Shown here one piece after another: positions 25,501 to 35,484 of a stretch of 64,000 nt of DNA; position 1 is the first letter of the stretch; the number at the start of each line of letters is the position of its first letter. The notes under the pieces were generated by a model that saw nothing but the letters and a program-made list of their open reading frames with translations, was not told the DNA's origin and searched no databases. This stretch comes from Bacillus sp. FSL K6-3431 (lineage in GTDB: Bacteria; Bacillota; Bacilli; Bacillales; Bacillaceae_C). The stretch covers positions 4,712,001 through 4,776,000 of the forward strand of contig NZ_JBBOCT010000001.1 of the NCBI RefSeq assembly GCF_038002605.1, written 5' to 3'. Both the position numbers and the translations under genes were made by a program.

Positions 25501-27420
25501 ATGGATAAAACAAGAATCATTGATGTAAGAAAGTATGAGGGAGAAGTTGGCCCTTTTCAAGATTATACAATGATAGTACATAATTTGCTGCAGGATTTAA
25601 AAGGCTCAAAGGAACATTTAATTGTTTCATTTCCGCAAGGTACTTATCATTTTTACCCCGACTATGCTCCGAAGCGGGAGTTTCATACTTCTAATACGGA
25701 CACAAGAAATCATCCGATTAAGAGAGTTTGCTTTCTTATAGAAGAATTGGAAAATATAACAATAGAAGGAAATGGTTCATTATTTCTTTTTCATGGTGAT
25801 GTCATGGGATTTGGAATCTTTCATTCGAAGAACATTCAATTGCAAAATCTATCATGGGATTATGAGGTGCCAACTTTATCAGAATTGATGGTTCAAAGAA
25901 CCGGAGAAGAGCAGGGGAGTATTTATGCAGATTATAAGATTGGTGATAATATTCCGTACGAAATTAGCGCAGATCAACAATCTTTTTATTGGTTAAGTGA
26001 GAGAAGTCCTTATTCAAAGGAACTGTATTGGAAAGATGAAGGATCTAAAAATGATATGGTCATTGTTGGGTTTGATGAAAGATCTGGGGTCAAAAGAAGG
26101 CATAAGGTGAATGGCGGGCCGTTCGCAAATAATAAAATAAGAATAGAAGAGCGCAAAAAAGGTATTGTACGTATTTATTATGATCGGGCGCTTCCAACTG
26201 AAGTTATCCCCAATCGTGTATTTGAATTTTGTAAAGTAACGGACCGTAATACAGCAGGAGTATTAATTTGGGAAAGTGAAAATATCTGTTTAACGAATGT
26301 AACGATCCACTATATGCACGGTTTTGGATTTTTGGTGCAAATGAGTGGTGATGTTTCTTTTCTAGAGACTCACTTCGTACCGAATACTGCCAAGGGGAAA
26401 CATGGTTCAAGCTTTGCCGATTCTATTCATGTATCAGGTGCTAAGGGAAGGATTATAATTGAAGGATGTACCTTTACACATCCACATGATGATCCAATTA
26501 ATATTCACGGTACTTACACGAGGATCCAAAAAATAATCAATGATCATACATTGGAAGTTATTTATGCACATCATCAACAATCTGGTTTTCCGCAATATCA
26601 TATCGGAGATAAAGTTGTCTTTTTTAATCGAGCTACAATGGGAGAAGATTTCGCTGATGAATATGAAGTAATAAAGGTAGTCCACCCTGGACAAGAAGGA
26701 AATGATTTGCAAACAATGCAAGTGTCATTTGATCAAAAGTTACCGTTTGAAAAGATACAGAATGAGCATGGAGAGTATTTATATGTAATGGAGAATGTGA
26801 CATATACACCTGAAGTAGTAATAATAAATAATTCCTTTGCACATGTACCGACAAGAGGCATTCTCTGCACTACACGTAAAAAAGTGCTAATTGAAGGAAA
26901 TCACTTTCAAAATATTACGATGAGTTGTATATTTATCTCAAATGATTCAAATGACTGGTATGAATCTGGCCCTGTTAGGGACATGACAATCCGAGGTAAT
27001 ACATTTTACATAACCCCAATAGAGAGATGGAATTATCGTAAACCCGCAATTTACATTCATCCTATTGCATTAGGGGAGAAGGTATCGCCAGTCCCTATTC
27101 ATAAAAATATTACTATTGAAAATAATACTTTTTATATGGGTCATGAATGTGCAGTTTCCGCTGAAAATGTTGACAATTTGAGCATTAAAAATAATAAAAT
27201 TATTAATCTACAAGAAGATAGCGGTAATGAAATACAAGCTATTGAATATCAGCAGAAATATAATAGTGAGCATGCAATTTTATTTGAGGTCGACTCGTGT
27301 AAAAGTGTATTAATAGAAGGAAATCACTATGATCACTTCTCACCTTATGTTAGGATTAACCGGATGAGAGAAAGTGAGCTTATTATTAATAAGGAGCAGA
27401 CTACAGTAGTTAATGCGTAG
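25501..27420 (+). CDS. GH110-like exo-alpha-galactosidase (parallel beta-helix)
   Basis: 639 residues without signal peptide. The start (residues 1-60, then GTYHFYPDYAPKRE) and FLFHGDVMGF resemble GH110 alpha-1,3-galactosidases, and the segment THPHDDPINIHGTY carries the paired Asp thought to be catalytic in that family. Repeated NITIEGN/NNTFY turns over the second half mark a right-handed beta-helix. Known members remove terminal alpha-1,3-galactose from blood-group B, linear B or algal galactan oligomers; a cytoplasmic form would act on imported pieces. ATG 25501 is preferred over TTG 25495 for its spacing to TTAGGGG. GH95 follows 40 bases on, in the same operon. A different glycosidase family with the same fold remains possible. 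Confidence 0.78.
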   Translation: MDKTRIIDVRKYEGEVGPFQDYTMIVHNLLQDLKGSKEHLIVSFPQGTYHFYPDYAPKREFHTSNTDTRNHPIKRVCFLIEELENITIEGNGSLFLFHGDVMGFGIFHSKNIQLQNLSWDYEVPTLSELMVQRTGEEQGSIYADYKIGDNIPYEISADQQSFYWLSERSPYSKELYWKDEGSKNDMVIVGFDERSGVKRRHKVNGGPFANNKIRIEERKKGIVRIYYDRALPTEVIPNRVFEFCKVTDRNTAGVLIWESENICLTNVTIHYMHGFGFLVQMSGDVSFLETHFVPNTAKGKHGSSFADSIHVSGAKGRIIIEGCTFTHPHDDPINIHGTYTRIQKIINDHTLEVIYAHHQQSGFPQYHIGDKVVFFNRATMGEDFADEYEVIKVVHPGQEGNDLQTMQVSFDQKLPFEKIQNEHGEYLYVMENVTYTPEVVIINNSFAHVPTRGILCTTRKKVLIEGNHFQNITMSCIFISNDSNDWYESGPVRDMTIRGNTFYITPIERWNYRKPAIYIHPIALGEKVSPVPIHKNITIENNTFYMGHECAVSAENVDNLSIKNNKIINLQEDSGNEIQAIEYQQKYNSEHAILFEVDSCKSVLIEGNHYDHFSPYVRINRMRESELIINKEQTTVVNA

Positions 27421-27460
27421 AAATAGATACATAATAATAGAATGAATGAGGGATTATCAT

Positions 27461-29830
27461 ATGAATCTTTTATCTTATAGTAAAGCGGCAAACGTTTGGA
27501 CAGAGGCTCTGCCACTCGGTAACGGAAGAATAGGTGCGATGCATTTCGGTGGTATTGAAACAGATAGGTTTCAGTTGAATGCAGATACTTTATGGTCGGG
27601 TCCACCGAAGAAGAATAAGAAATACGATGATCAGGAATCGTTACAAAAGGTTAGAAAACTGATAGAAGAAGAGAAATACGATGATGCGATAAGTGAAACG
27701 AAGAATATGTTTGGCCCGTATACACAAGCCTATATGCCACTAGGGAATCTAGTGATTCAATATCTGCATGGCGATGTCGCCCAGAAATATGAGCGTGTAT
27801 TAGATATTAATCAGGCGATTTCCTCCGTAAAATACAAGGTTGGAAAAGTTGAATATTCAAGGGAAGCGTTTATATCACATCCGCATCAAGTACTAGCAAT
27901 CGAGCTTACAAGTTCAGTTGAAAAAAAGATAAATATTAATATCAGCATAGATAGTTTATTAAAGAGCAGAACAGAAAATGTCGAAGATAAGGTAATCCTA
28001 CAAGGTATTTGTCCTGAAAGTTGTGCACCAACATATTTTCATGAGAATGAAGAGCCCATTATATATGGAGAATTTGGTGAAACACAGGCGATTCATTTCG
28101 AAGGAAGACTAGGTGTTGTTGTTGAAGATGGCCAAGTAGATTCCCAAAATGGAATTCTTTCTATTCAACATGCGACAAAAGCGATTCTTTATTTTTCTGT
28201 TGCTACATCATTCAATGGCTTCGATCAGTTACCGGGTACAGATTTTCGCGAATTAACTAAACAAAATGAAGCACATCTATCAAAGGCAATGAGTATCTCA
28301 TATAATCAATTGAAAGCGCTGCATATACAAGATTACCAAAATTTATTTAAGCGTGTGGAATTCTCCTTACAAGATGGAAAATTAAAAAAGCAACTCGATA
28401 CAGATGAAAGAGTGAAGAGATCCGGTGCTAATGACTTAGGTATGGTAGAACTATTATTCCAATATGGCCGTTATTTAATGATTTCTTCTTCTCGCGAGGG
28501 AACACAACCAGCGAATTTACAAGGAATATGGAATGATTCAATGCGTGCACCATGGTCATCAAACTACACATTAAATATTAATGCAGAAATGAATTACTGG
28601 CCAGCAGAGGTAACGAATTTAGCTGAATGTCATCGTCCATTATTAACAGCAATAGATGAACTTTCGAAAAACGGTACGAAAATGGTGAGTGAACGATATG
28701 GATTAAAAGGTTGGACGGCACATCATAATACGGATGTATGGAGACATGCTGAACCAGTTGGTGATGATCGCCATGGAGATCCGAACTGGGCGTTTTGGCC
28801 GATGGCAGGTCCATGGTTATGCCGCCACTTATGGGAACATTACATCTATTCGCAAGATAAAGAATATCTTACGAAAGAGGCATTACCAATCATGGCAGGT
28901 GCAGCGGCGTTTTGCTTAGATTGGCTAATTGAAGACGAAAATGGTTATTTGATCACATCGCCATCAACTTCACCTGAACACCATTTTTATACGGAAAATG
29001 GGCAAGAAGGATCTGTTACGAAGGGTGCGACAATGGATCTTCAAGTAATCTGGGATTTGTTTACAAACTGTATGGAGGCAGCTGAAGTTCTTAATTTGAA
29101 TGACGAGTGGATACAGCAAGTAAAAGCAGCAAAAGATCGTTTGCATCCATTGCAAATCGGTAAATATGGACAATTACAAGAGTGGTTGATTGATTATGAA
29201 GATGTAGAACCACATCATCGCCATGTATCTCATTTATATGGACTTTATCCTGGCAATCAAATTACAGACGGACCGCTATTAGAAGCTACCAAACAAACTT
29301 TGAACAGACGTGGAGATGAAGGAACTGGTTGGAGTTTGGGCTGGAAAATTTGTCTGTGGGCAAGATTGAAAGATGGTGAGCGTGTCAATAAGTTGCTAGA
29401 TCAATTATTTAACATTGTCTCAGCGAACAGAGAAGTTTTTATCGGTGGAGGATTGTATCCGAACCTATTAGGTGCTCACCCGCCTTTCCAAATTGATGGG
29501 AATTTTGGCTATACAGCGGGAGTAGCTGAGATGATTATCCAATCTCATAAAGGTTATGTGGAACTATTGCCGGCACTTCCGTCAACTTGGTTAAAAGGGA
29601 CATTATCTGGTGTCCGTGTGCAAGGTGGATTTGAGGTAAATCTATCTTGGGACAAGATGCAAGCGAGTACATTAGAAGTAACTTGTAAAGCAGATAACCC
29701 CTTTGTTCTGAAATCAAGTAAATCTATCATCGTTCGTAAAGATGGAAATGAAGATAAAAAAATCGAGCCTGTTGATGGATTGATAGAAATAGAGATGGAA
29801 CAAAATCAACAATATCAGTTCCTATTTTAA
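27461..29830 (+). CDS. GH95 alpha-L-fucosidase
   Basis: 789 residues, the usual cytoplasmic length. N-terminal beta domain (AANVWTEALPLGNGRIGAM, DTLWSGPP), then an (alpha/alpha)6 barrel with NINAEMNYWPAE, WTAHHNTDVW, SPSTSPEHHF (candidate acid Glu), GWSLGWKICLWARL and DGNFGYTAGVAEM, all landmarks of GH95. The family mostly hydrolyses alpha-1,2-fucosyl-galactose, by inversion; some members are L-galactosidases. ATG 27461 is taken because GAGGGA precedes it; the ATG at 27446 has no ribosome site. It shares an operon with the GH110-like enzyme. Confidence 0.92.
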   Translation: MNLLSYSKAANVWTEALPLGNGRIGAMHFGGIETDRFQLNADTLWSGPPKKNKKYDDQESLQKVRKLIEEEKYDDAISETKNMFGPYTQAYMPLGNLVIQYLHGDVAQKYERVLDINQAISSVKYKVGKVEYSREAFISHPHQVLAIELTSSVEKKININISIDSLLKSRTENVEDKVILQGICPESCAPTYFHENEEPIIYGEFGETQAIHFEGRLGVVVEDGQVDSQNGILSIQHATKAILYFSVATSFNGFDQLPGTDFRELTKQNEAHLSKAMSISYNQLKALHIQDYQNLFKRVEFSLQDGKLKKQLDTDERVKRSGANDLGMVELLFQYGRYLMISSSREGTQPANLQGIWNDSMRAPWSSNYTLNINAEMNYWPAEVTNLAECHRPLLTAIDELSKNGTKMVSERYGLKGWTAHHNTDVWRHAEPVGDDRHGDPNWAFWPMAGPWLCRHLWEHYIYSQDKEYLTKEALPIMAGAAAFCLDWLIEDENGYLITSPSTSPEHHFYTENGQEGSVTKGATMDLQVIWDLFTNCMEAAEVLNLNDEWIQQVKAAKDRLHPLQIGKYGQLQEWLIDYEDVEPHHRHVSHLYGLYPGNQITDGPLLEATKQTLNRRGDEGTGWSLGWKICLWARLKDGERVNKLLDQLFNIVSANREVFIGGGLYPNLLGAHPPFQIDGNFGYTAGVAEMIIQSHKGYVELLPALPSTWLKGTLSGVRVQGGFEVNLSWDKMQASTLEVTCKADNPFVLKSSKSIIVRKDGNEDKKIEPVDGLIEIEMEQNQQYQFLF

Positions 29831-30137
29831 CTTCATTCAGCAGAAGTCCCCATTTCTATAAGTGGCGGGATGAATACGATTTACCCTAATTCAGTGGGAG
29901 TGCAAACCCCGGTTGAATGAAGTGAAAGCCTCCGGCGGATGTCACAGATTTTTAGAGGAAGTTTATCGAGCGAGCTCGATAAAATCTGGACGCAATTCCG
30001 CCAAGGCGTAATTGATAATAAACATAGAATATTCCATTCATCCAATACAGATAGTATTTGATACCCGCTAATATAACGGAGTTGGATTGATTAAAATGAC
30101 GGAAAAAAATAAATAATTGACAAAAGAGGTGAGCATA
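29831..30137. repeat. Intergenic Bacillaceae-type repeat between GH95 and Gfo/Idh genes
   Basis: The 307-base gap is filled by a GC-richer element (about 29860-30020) with GTGGCGGGATGAAT, GTGAAAGCCTCCGG, a GAGCGAGCTCGAT palindrome and CAATTCCGCCAAGG. I remember strongly similar intergenic elements from Oceanobacillus-like genomes. No frame is convincing in it. AT-rich DNA with the next ribosome site follows. Confidence 0.5.
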
Positions 30138-31325
30138 ATGACACAATTAAGAATTGGTGTAATCGGGGTAGGCGGAAGAAGTTCGATTGTGCAATATTGG
30201 CATAATCCGGATGGGAATTCTGTTGTCGTTGGAGCAGCAGATATTTCACCAGAGTCACTAGAGAAGTTTAAAAAAGAAGTTAATCTAGACGCTTTCGTAA
30301 CAACGGATTATCAAGAGTTATTAGCGAGAGAAGATATTGATGCTGTTGCTATATTATCACCGGATTATTTGCACGAGGAACATGCTACTGCAGCGCTACA
30401 GGCAGGAAAACATGTATATTGTGAAAAGCCATTGGCGATAACGCCAGAAGGATGCGACCGTATTCTTGATGAATGGAAAAAGTCAGGAAAACACTTGATG
30501 GTTGGATTTAATATGCGCTATATGAGTATGTACCAAACAATGAAAGAAATTATTGATTCTGGTGTGATTGGTGACATAAAAGCAGTATGGGTACGGCATT
30601 TTGTCGGACTTGGCGGGTATTTTTATTATCACGATTGGCATGGTACAGCAGCAAATACGACGTCATTATTATTACAAAAAGCCTCTCATGATCTCGATGT
30701 GATTCATTGGTTAACGGGAAGCTATGCAACTAAGGTATCAGCATTTGGTAGTTTAGATTATTATGGTGGAGATAAACCAAATGATTTGCATTGTCCAGAC
30801 TGTGATGTGAAGGATACATGTCCAGATGTTAGTCTGAAACGGTTAACGCAATGTGCATTCCGCGAAGAAATAGATGTGGAGGACAATAGTATGTTAATCA
30901 TGGAATTAGAAGGCGGCATTAAAGCTTCTTATATGCAATGTCATTTTACGCCAGACTATTCCCGAAATTATACATTTATTGGGACGAAAGGTCGTCTTGA
31001 AAATGATGATGTAAATGATAAAGTTTTTGTGAAAACAAGAAAGTCGGGTTCATGGCATGAAATGAGCGATATTACGTATGACATGAAGAAAACGGAAGGA
31101 ACGCATGGTGGTGCAGACCCGCGCATCTGTGAAGATTTTGTTAATTTAGTTTTGGATAATAAACAACCATTAACGACACCTTTTGCAGGTCGGATGAGTG
31201 TTGCTGTCGGAGTCGCGGCAACTGAATCCATTCGTTCTGGAGGAAAAGTAGTCCATATTGATCAAGGGGAACATAAACCAAAAACAACAAATATAGAGGT
31301 GCAAAATGGCAAAGTTAACGTATAA
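30138..31325 (+). CDS. Gfo/Idh/MocA-family oxidoreductase with Cys cluster
   Basis: 395 residues. N-terminal Rossmann fold (IGVIGVGGRSS), the family motif CEKPLAITPEGC, and a C-terminal alpha/beta domain. An insert CPDCDVKDTCPD plus a further Cys looks like a metal site, which is seen in some subfamilies. Members oxidise sugars or use NAD in redox-assisted glycoside cleavage, as in GH109. Its place between GH95 and an overlapping GH35 gene suggests a role in processing the same oligosaccharide, but the substrate is unknown. ATG 30138 follows AAAGAGGTGAG; a TTG at 30117 lacks a site. Confidence 0.85.
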   Translation: MTQLRIGVIGVGGRSSIVQYWHNPDGNSVVVGAADISPESLEKFKKEVNLDAFVTTDYQELLAREDIDAVAILSPDYLHEEHATAALQAGKHVYCEKPLAITPEGCDRILDEWKKSGKHLMVGFNMRYMSMYQTMKEIIDSGVIGDIKAVWVRHFVGLGGYFYYHDWHGTAANTTSLLLQKASHDLDVIHWLTGSYATKVSAFGSLDYYGGDKPNDLHCPDCDVKDTCPDVSLKRLTQCAFREEIDVEDNSMLIMELEGGIKASYMQCHFTPDYSRNYTFIGTKGRLENDDVNDKVFVKTRKSGSWHEMSDITYDMKKTEGTHGGADPRICEDFVNLVLDNKQPLTTPFAGRMSVAVGVAATESIRSGGKVVHIDQGEHKPKTTNIEVQNGKVNV

Positions 31326-33051
31326 GGATCAATCATTCTTACTAGATGGCAAGGAAACATTATTATTAAGTGGTGCAATGCATTATTTTAGAACAGTGCC
31401 AGAGTACTGGGAAGATCGGCTAATCAAACTAAAAGAATGTGGATTAAACACAGTAGAAACGTATGTGGCATGGAATATACACGAACCAGAAGAAGGGAAA
31501 TTTGTTTTTGACGGTATTGCAGATATTGAGCGGTTTATTAAAACAGCTGAAAAAGTCGGTCTACATGTTATTGTCAGACCTGGACCATATATATGCGCAG
31601 AGTGGGAATTTGGTGGTTTTCCTTCTTGGTTAATGACGGTGCCGAATATTAAATTACGCTGCTTCAATGAACCGTATTTAGAAAAAGTAGAAGCTTATTT
31701 CGATGTATTATTTGAAAGATTACAGCCATTACTAAGTTCAAACGGTGGTCCAGTTATTGCTGTTCAAATTGAAAACGAGTACGGCAGCTTCGGGAATGAT
31801 CAAAAGTATTTACAATATATGCGTGACAGTGTTCAAAAAAGAGTCGGCGATGAGCTTCTCTTTACATCAGATGGCCCTGCAGATTCTATGCTGAATGGTG
31901 GGATGATTGAAGATGTGTTTGAAACGGTGAACTTTGGATCACGTGCAGAATCGGCTTTTAAATTATTGAAGGAATACCAACCAAAGGCTCCACTCATGTG
32001 TATGGAATTTTGGCATGGCTGGTTTGATCATTGGGGAGAAGAGCATCACACAAGATCATCAGAAAGTGTTGTTGAGACATTAGATGAAATGTTACAACAA
32101 AATGGCTCCGTAAATTTTTATATGGCACATGGCGGAACAAACTTTGGTTTTTATAATGGAGCAAATCATAATGAGGAAATTTATCAGCCGACAATTACTA
32201 GCTATGATTATGATTCGCTATTGACGGAATCAGGAGATGTGACGGAAAAGTTCTATGCTGTTAGGAAAACTTTTGAAAAATATGTTGATTTGCCGGAGAT
32301 GCAACTGCCAGCACCAACACAAAAAAAGCAATATGGTGAAATTCATTTTACTGAGCGATTTGCATTGCTAGATTCATTGAATCAACTTTCTTCTCCACAG
32401 CAAAGCCAGGCGCCATTGACGATGGAGGAATACGGACAAGATTACGGGTTTATCGTTTATGAAACAATTATTAAAGGTGCGTATGGTAGGCAAAGGTTGA
32501 CTGTTCAAGATGTCCATGATCGTGGACAAGTTTATTTGAACGGCGAATATGCCGGCTTAGTTGATCGAATTAGCGGTAAATCTAGTTTGGAAGTTGATAT
32601 TACAGAGGAAGAAACAAAACTACAGATTATTGTAGAGAATATGGGACGGATTAATTACGGTCCTTTCCTTGTTGATTTCAAAGGTATTACAGAGGGAGTC
32701 AGGATGGGGAACCAATTCCTATTTGATTGGACTGTTTATCCTCTACCATTAAATGAGTTGAGTAAGTTGCAGTTCACTGCGGAGGAACCAAAAGAAAATC
32801 ATCCGTACTTCCATCGTGGTATCTTAGAAGTAGATGAGGTGGCGGATACTTTCATAGATGTGTCAAAGTGGACAAAAGGTGTTGTCTTTGTAAATGGCCA
32901 TAATCTTGGTCGCTATTGGGAGATTGGTCCACAACAAACATTATATTTACCGGCTCCATTTTTACAAGAAGGAGAAAATGAAATTATTGTACTAGAATTG
33001 CATAAGCATGAACATAGTGTAATGTTTGTTGATACACCTAAGCTAGGATAA
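31306..33051 (+). CDS. GH35 beta-galactosidase
   Basis: 581 residues, cytoplasmic, short two-jelly-roll form. LSGAMHYFRTVPEYW at the N terminus, QIENEYGSF with acid/base Glu158, and MEFWHGWFDHWG with nucleophile Glu234 define GH35. The C-terminal beta domains end with VFVNGHNLGRYWEIGPQ. It would remove terminal beta-galactose exposed after fucose and alpha-galactose have been stripped. The start overlaps the Gfo/Idh gene by 20 bases, with GAGGTG as ribosome site, so the two are translationally coupled. Confidence 0.95.
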   Translation: MAKLTYKDQSFLLDGKETLLLSGAMHYFRTVPEYWEDRLIKLKECGLNTVETYVAWNIHEPEEGKFVFDGIADIERFIKTAEKVGLHVIVRPGPYICAEWEFGGFPSWLMTVPNIKLRCFNEPYLEKVEAYFDVLFERLQPLLSSNGGPVIAVQIENEYGSFGNDQKYLQYMRDSVQKRVGDELLFTSDGPADSMLNGGMIEDVFETVNFGSRAESAFKLLKEYQPKAPLMCMEFWHGWFDHWGEEHHTRSSESVVETLDEMLQQNGSVNFYMAHGGTNFGFYNGANHNEEIYQPTITSYDYDSLLTESGDVTEKFYAVRKTFEKYVDLPEMQLPAPTQKKQYGEIHFTERFALLDSLNQLSSPQQSQAPLTMEEYGQDYGFIVYETIIKGAYGRQRLTVQDVHDRGQVYLNGEYAGLVDRISGKSSLEVDITEEETKLQIIVENMGRINYGPFLVDFKGITEGVRMGNQFLFDWTVYPLPLNELSKLQFTAEEPKENHPYFHRGILEVDEVADTFIDVSKWTKGVVFVNGHNLGRYWEIGPQQTLYLPAPFLQEGENEIIVLELHKHEHSVMFVDTPKLG

Positions 33052-33156
33052 GTATTCATAAAAGGGGGCTATGGAGCCTCCTTCTAAAAAAACATTTACA
33101 CGCAAAGTCTCCAATATTAAATAGATAAAAATGCTCCAAGAAGGAGATCTTATAAT

Positions 33157-34329
33157 ATGGAAAAAGTTGAAATAAGAACGATACATAGCAATGAGGAACT
33201 AGAACAGGTTTATGAACTATGGGCCAATGTTTTTCCGGAAAATAAAGCTTTTTTTCAAGAGCGCATAGAACTTAATTCAGATTATGATTTTCAAACTACT
33301 TGGATTGCGAAAGTGAATGGTAATATCGCAGCATCTGTGCAAATATTTCCGTATTATACCTACTACGAAAACACCTATTTGAAGGTAGGCGGGATTGGAA
33401 ACGTAGCTACCTATCCAGAATATCGGGGACGAGGACTTATTCAAACGATATTAAAAAAGCAAACAATGTGGATGCGTGATAATGGTTTCGACTTATCCTT
33501 GCTATTCACAGATATAAATTCTTTCTATGAAAAAGCTGGGTGGCATACGGTTCCGATCCAATCTAATGTTGCAAGGAATATACCTGAAATACCAGCATTC
33601 GATTATTCTATTGGGGAATTCACTTATTCGAACTTGATAGAAGTAAAATCCCTGTATGACGGATTTTCAAAAAAAAATATTGGCCCTTGGATTAGATCAT
33701 CTATCTATTGGGAGAGACAGCTCAACAAGAGAAATGAAAAACCCGCAAATTTTCTTATTGCCAAAAGTGATAATAAAGTTGTTGCATATATAAGATTTCA
33801 GTCTATGAATGGAAATATTGCGATTGATGAGTGTTGTTATAGAGAGGAACATGAAAATGCAGGGCTCTCTTTATTGAAAGAAATTCTTACTAGAAATAAC
33901 GATTATCAGCGTGTTCGTATTACTTTAGCTAAAAACCATGTATTAACCCGTCACTTTCAGGAGTGGGATACTGAAACTGTTGTTGAAACATCTGGTATGT
34001 GGAAGGTCATTAATTTTTATGGATTACTGGAGAAATTAAGAGGTGTTTTCACTGATAGGATGCAGGTTGAAAATACTAGTAAATCAATAGATATGGACTA
34101 TACTATTCTATTGCAATGTGGGGATCTCGATGCTCTTCTTGTAAGAAAAGAAAAGATAATTGATGTTAAAAAGCCTTCTGAATCATTTACTTATAACGAA
34201 TTAATAAAACTAGATAATAGTGCATTCATCTCTATGATACTGAACGGTTCAGAGAAAAAGGGACCCGACCAATTGCAGAATTTATTTCCAAATGTCGACT
34301 ATACTTTCTGGGGGACGGATTCTTTTTAG
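33157..34329 (+). CDS. GNAT-family N-acetyltransferase, Eis-like length
   Basis: 390 residues. The N-terminal GNAT domain has GIGNVATYPEYRGRGLIQTIL (acetyl-CoA binding loop RGRG) and FTDINSFYEKAGW; a second GNAT-like half and a C-terminal sterol-carrier-like tail follow, the layout of Eis-type enzymes. The substrate cannot be deduced. AGAAGGAGATC precedes the ATG. It is bounded by hairpins and may be a monocistronic cargo gene unrelated to sugar use. Confidence 0.8.
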   Translation: MEKVEIRTIHSNEELEQVYELWANVFPENKAFFQERIELNSDYDFQTTWIAKVNGNIAASVQIFPYYTYYENTYLKVGGIGNVATYPEYRGRGLIQTILKKQTMWMRDNGFDLSLLFTDINSFYEKAGWHTVPIQSNVARNIPEIPAFDYSIGEFTYSNLIEVKSLYDGFSKKNIGPWIRSSIYWERQLNKRNEKPANFLIAKSDNKVVAYIRFQSMNGNIAIDECCYREEHENAGLSLLKEILTRNNDYQRVRITLAKNHVLTRHFQEWDTETVVETSGMWKVINFYGLLEKLRGVFTDRMQVENTSKSIDMDYTILLQCGDLDALLVRKEKIIDVKKPSESFTYNELIKLDNSAFISMILNGSEKKGPDQLQNLFPNVDYTFWGTDSF

Positions 34330-34366
34330 GAATACCCCAACAACCACTATCAAAAAATGCATATAC

Positions 34367-34409
34367 AAAAATGCCAAAGGGAGAACCAAACTTCCCTTGG
34401 CATTTTTCG
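34367..34409. terminator. Bidirectional terminator between acetyltransferase and DUF624 genes
   Basis: AAAAATGCCAAAGGGA (34367-34382) pairs with TCCCTTGGCATTTTT with one bulged A. A and T runs flank both arms, and genes converge from both sides. Confidence 0.85.
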
Positions 34410-34466
34410 TTTATACTTAATCTTGCTTTTGGAATCCCCAATATTTCAGAAATGAAACGAGTTTAC

Positions 34467-35114
34467 TTAGGACATTTGGGAAACTTCCATTTCAATACTA
34501 TGAGGTTCTTCTTCCGGGATTACTTTTCTAAACTTAATATCTGCGATCCAGTATATAAGATAGGCAGAAACACTGAAAAAGAAAAAGAAAATTAAAAAGG
34601 TGAAGCGCAAAGATAAAATGGTCCAAGCGCCAAGAATAATCAAACAAATAATTGTTAAATGAAGTTTGTATAATCCCATTTGTAAACTGGAAATACATAA
34701 ACGTTTGAATGTTGTACTCATATGGACCATAAGTGGATAAATACTTATGAAAGATAATAGCGCTAAAATACTAATAAATAGGAGCGCGATATAAATAAAA
34801 ATTTTCATGGAAGCAGTTATTTGGGTTAATAAGTAGAAATCGTACATTAGAAATGCTCCAATTAATGTGAACAGAATGCCTACCAAATAACTCTGTTTCC
34901 AATTTTCGAGAAACATTTCCTTGAATTGTGAAAATACAGCTACATCTTCATTTCTTCTCCATTTTCGTATGACTCCAAAGAGCGCTGCAATAGATGGATA
35001 AATCGTAATAATAGGTATACAGAAAACAATAAACAAAATATTCAAATACATAAAATTATATATCCAAGTACCCGTTCGGTAGAAAATACCATCCATGCTA
35101 AAAATGTTCAACAC
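34467..35114 (-). CDS. DUF624 (YesL/YesV-like) membrane protein
   Basis: 215 residues with about five hydrophobic spans. The start region YNFMYLNILFIVFCIPIITIYPSIAALFG is the DUF624 hallmark. Function is unknown, but these proteins sit beside LplA-type importers and YesMN systems throughout Bacillales. Here it is divergent from the YesM-type kinase gene. The start is uncertain: GTG 35114, TTG 35111 and ATG 35098 are all in frame, and none has a perfectly placed ribosome site; GGGGTG lies at about 35116. Confidence 0.82.
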   Translation of the reverse strand: MLNIFSMDGIFYRTGTWIYNFMYLNILFIVFCIPIITIYPSIAALFGVIRKWRRNEDVAVFSQFKEMFLENWKQSYLVGILFTLIGAFLMYDFYLLTQITASMKIFIYIALLFISILALLSFISIYPLMVHMSTTFKRLCISSLQMGLYKLHLTIICLIILGAWTILSLRFTFLIFFFFFSVSAYLIYWIADIKFRKVIPEEEPHSIEMEVSQMS

Positions 35115-35484
35115 CCCATAATATTAGAAATTGTGCGAAAATACTTTATAGTAATTATATCAAAAGTAAAGTAACCAAACAATGGCATAAGTATTATTGC
35201 ACAATACTATCGTATGAAAAAAACTAATATTATCAGAATGAGAAAATTATTTTAGATGCTAAACAAGCAAAAATATGATAGAACTAATAATTAAAATACT
35301 TCGTCTTCATATAAGTCTCTCAATTCTCAGTAAAAGGCAAATATTTAACGACTCCTCTTATGAGCAGCTGGATATTATCGTCTAATATAGAATGGTATAA
35401 AACATAGTATGGATTAGACTTCAAAGTACTTATTGGTAAGTAAATAACTAAATTCATAGTCTTAAAGAGGAAGGGCTGTTCTGT
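35115..35484. promoter_or_regulatory. 370-base divergent control region
   Basis: It lies between the DUF624 gene and the sensor kinase gene and must hold both promoters. ATTGTGCGAAAATACTT (35130) recurs inverted as AAGTATTATTGCACAAT ending at 35205, with two or three differences. I see no open frame of interest. Confidence 0.5.

Noticed and set aside
33063..33082. Hairpin after GH35 as a terminator
   Set aside because: AGGGGGCT/AGCCTCCT can fold, but it is followed by an A-run rather than T; plus-strand termination is not supported.
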